A stretch of DNA of 7,095 bases from Protaetiibacter sp. GTDB lineage: Bacteria > Actinomycetota > Actinomycetes > Actinomycetales > Microbacteriaceae. The stretch is taken from the NCBI GenBank assembly GCA_030150265.1, contig JASLGG010000004.1, positions 1 through 7,095 of the forward strand. The letters are read 5' to 3'. Positions 6,068 through 7,095 of this stretch are shown here, one piece after another. The translations under genes and the position numbers were made by a program. The first letter of the stretch is position 1. Each line of letters starts with the position of its first letter. The notes beneath the pieces were generated by a model that was not told the origin of the DNA, made no database searches, and was given only the letters and a program-made list of their open reading frames with translations.

Positions 6068-6838
6068 TCAGCCCTCGCTCTCGTTGCCGGCCGGCTTGGT
6101 GGTGTCGGGAGACGGCGTAGCCGTTCCATCGCCCACCGAAAAACGCTTCGAGGTCGCCTCGACGCCCAGCAGCAGCACGAGCGACGAGCTGACGACACCA
6201 TCGGTGCCCACTCCGACGTTGCCGATGGTTGCTGCGAGGAACCCGTCAAGCTTCGAAAGCCCTCGGGAGTAGTTGGTCGCGTCCTGGATGGTGGCGGTGG
6301 ACAGCTTCAATGTGAGCGACGCGACGACCAGCGGGCTGCCTGTGCTCGGATCGCTGGATGCAGAGCTCGTGCCTCCGATGGTGGCCTCCGCCTCCCACGG
6401 CGCCACCGATATCGCCGCGACGGAGGCCAACGCTCCACCCTCCGGAAGGCGCGCTACGAGGTCCCGCAACAACGGCCCCCAGTCGATCTCGAGCTCCGTC
6501 GCCGCCTGCTGCAATTCCTTCGCCTGCGCGACGAGACGATCGAGCGCGACCGCGTCTTGGTACTTGGCCTGCTCGGCAAGCAGTTCTGCGGTGCGGTTGT
6601 TCGCGTCGAGCAACGCCTGCTGCGCCTGCCCGGCACGCAATGATCCGGCAGCGACAAGTCCGACTGCGACGATGAGCCCAAGCACCACGAACAGGACACC
6701 TGTGCGGATACGCGACCGGCTCGCCGCCCGGTCGCGTACTGCGGGCGGGAGCAGCTGAACCCGCGGATCGCCGCTGAGGTCGATCTTCACCGGCTTGCCG
6801 GCCACGCCCTTCTTCGGCGCATCCGTCGTGACGCTCAT
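6068..6838 (-). CDS. pilN: Type IV pilus assembly protein PilN-like
   Basis: PilN binds the cytoplasmic actin-like PilM through a short conserved N-terminal motif and pairs with PilO at the membrane. In this 256-residue protein the motif region reads VQLLPPAVRDR (27-37), the counterpart of the family's I-N-L-L-P. One membrane segment follows (about 47-65), then a coiled-coil-like helix rich in Ala/Gln/Glu (about 68-118), the LPEGGALASV turn (131-140) and an alpha/beta domain to about 232. It is somewhat longer than many PilN proteins because of a Ser/Gly/Thr-rich insert (about 155-168) and a polar tail with TPSPDTTKP. ATG at 6838 overlaps the pilM stop (ATGA), with GGGGAG 6 nt upstream. The assignment draws on the LLP motif, topology and gene order. 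Confidence 0.82.
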   Translation of the reverse strand: MSVTTDAPKKGVAGKPVKIDLSGDPRVQLLPPAVRDRAASRSRIRTGVLFVVLGLIVAVGLVAAGSLRAGQAQQALLDANNRTAELLAEQAKYQDAVALDRLVAQAKELQQAATELEIDWGPLLRDLVARLPEGGALASVAAISVAPWEAEATIGGTSSASSDPSTGSPLVVASLTLKLSTATIQDATNYSRGLSKLDGFLAATIGNVGVGTDGVVSSSLVLLLGVEATSKRFSVGDGTATPSPDTTKPAGNESEG

Positions 6839-7095
6839 TCGTGGCTCCCCAGGGCCAGGCCGAACGCCGTCGTGTAGGCGTTGAGCTGTTCGTGCGAGTA
6901 GTTGGGAGCGCCCTTCTGCTGAGGCAGCTTCTGGGAGCTCAGAGGGTCGACGACCCCCACGGGCAGCCGCGTCACGTCGGCGAGCGCATTCGCCACCCCA
7001 CCGAGGAGCGCGCCGCGACCCGTGAGCAGCACCCGCTCGATCGGCTCCTGCGGCCTGGCGCTCGCGTAGTAGCTCAGAGTGTTGCGGATGTTGCC
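6835..7095 (-). CDS. pilM: Type IV pilus assembly protein PilM, C-terminal 86 residues (5' end outside window)
   Basis: PilM is a cytoplasmic ATP-binding protein of the actin/FtsA fold that docks on the N-terminus of PilN. The frame is open to the right edge, so the gene starts outside the window. Visible are IRNTLSYY, the last subdomain, then PIERVLLTGRGALLGGVANA (18-37), which is the adenosine-binding loop of this superfamily, and VTRLPVGVVDPL, the usual strand before the C-terminal helix ending TTAFGLALG. The loop reads T-G-R-G-A where PilM and FtsA relatives usually have T/S-G-G-G-A, an Arg in place of the middle Gly. The stop overlaps the pilN start by 4 nt, so the genes form one operon. 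Confidence 0.85.
   Translation of the reverse strand, partial: GNIRNTLSYYASARPQEPIERVLLTGRGALLGGVANALADVTRLPVGVVDPLSSQKLPQQKGAPNYSHEQLNAYTTAFGLALGSHE

Overview
The window is chromosomal DNA from a high-GC, Gram-positive actinobacterium. The EF-Tu, EF-G, S7 and S12 sequences are actinobacterial in style. A Microbacteriaceae-like host is my best inference, from general sequence feel rather than any search. Apart from a partial gene at the left end, every recognisable gene lies on the minus strand, so the natural reading direction is from base 7095 down to base 255.

Layout in that direction. (1) Bases 7095-5340 hold the end of a type IV pilus inner-membrane assembly operon, pilM (3' end only), pilN and pilO. 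The genes are translationally coupled (4-nt overlap, then a 2-nt gap), and a strong hairpin follows pilO. (2) Bases 5339-4993 hold no gene; they carry that hairpin, a candidate promoter and a roughly 225-nt structured 5' leader for the next operon. (3) Bases 4992-613 are the streptomycin-type ribosomal operon rpsL-rpsG-fusA-tuf (S12, S7, EF-G, EF-Tu). Gaps are 5, 84 and 142 nt, and the last two carry perfect inverted repeats. (4) tuf ends at a textbook intrinsic terminator with a cUUCGg tetraloop. (5) Bases 485-255 look like a tiny separate transcription unit: promoter-like boxes, a Shine-Dalgarno-like sequence, a 24-codon ORF and a hairpin with a short T-run. (6) On the plus strand, bases 1-254 are the 3' end of a convergent gene that resembles the C-terminus of DUF559/Vsr-like nuclease-fold proteins.

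Functionally, the core is translation machinery: two 30S proteins, the translocase and the aminoacyl-tRNA carrier, each near family length with intact GTPase or decoding motifs. Three of the four use non-ATG starts (TTG for rpsL, GTG for fusA and tuf). The pilus genes encode the cytoplasmic actin-like protein (PilM) and the two bitopic membrane proteins (PilN, PilO) that link the assembly motor to the pilus base. No pilP or pilQ follows pilO, which fits a monoderm cell.

I found no mobile element, CRISPR array, tRNA or rRNA. The window is mostly conserved housekeeping sequence. The items most worth a second look are the mini-transcription unit after tuf, the structured rpsL leader, and the GCATCCGG-type intergenic hairpins.
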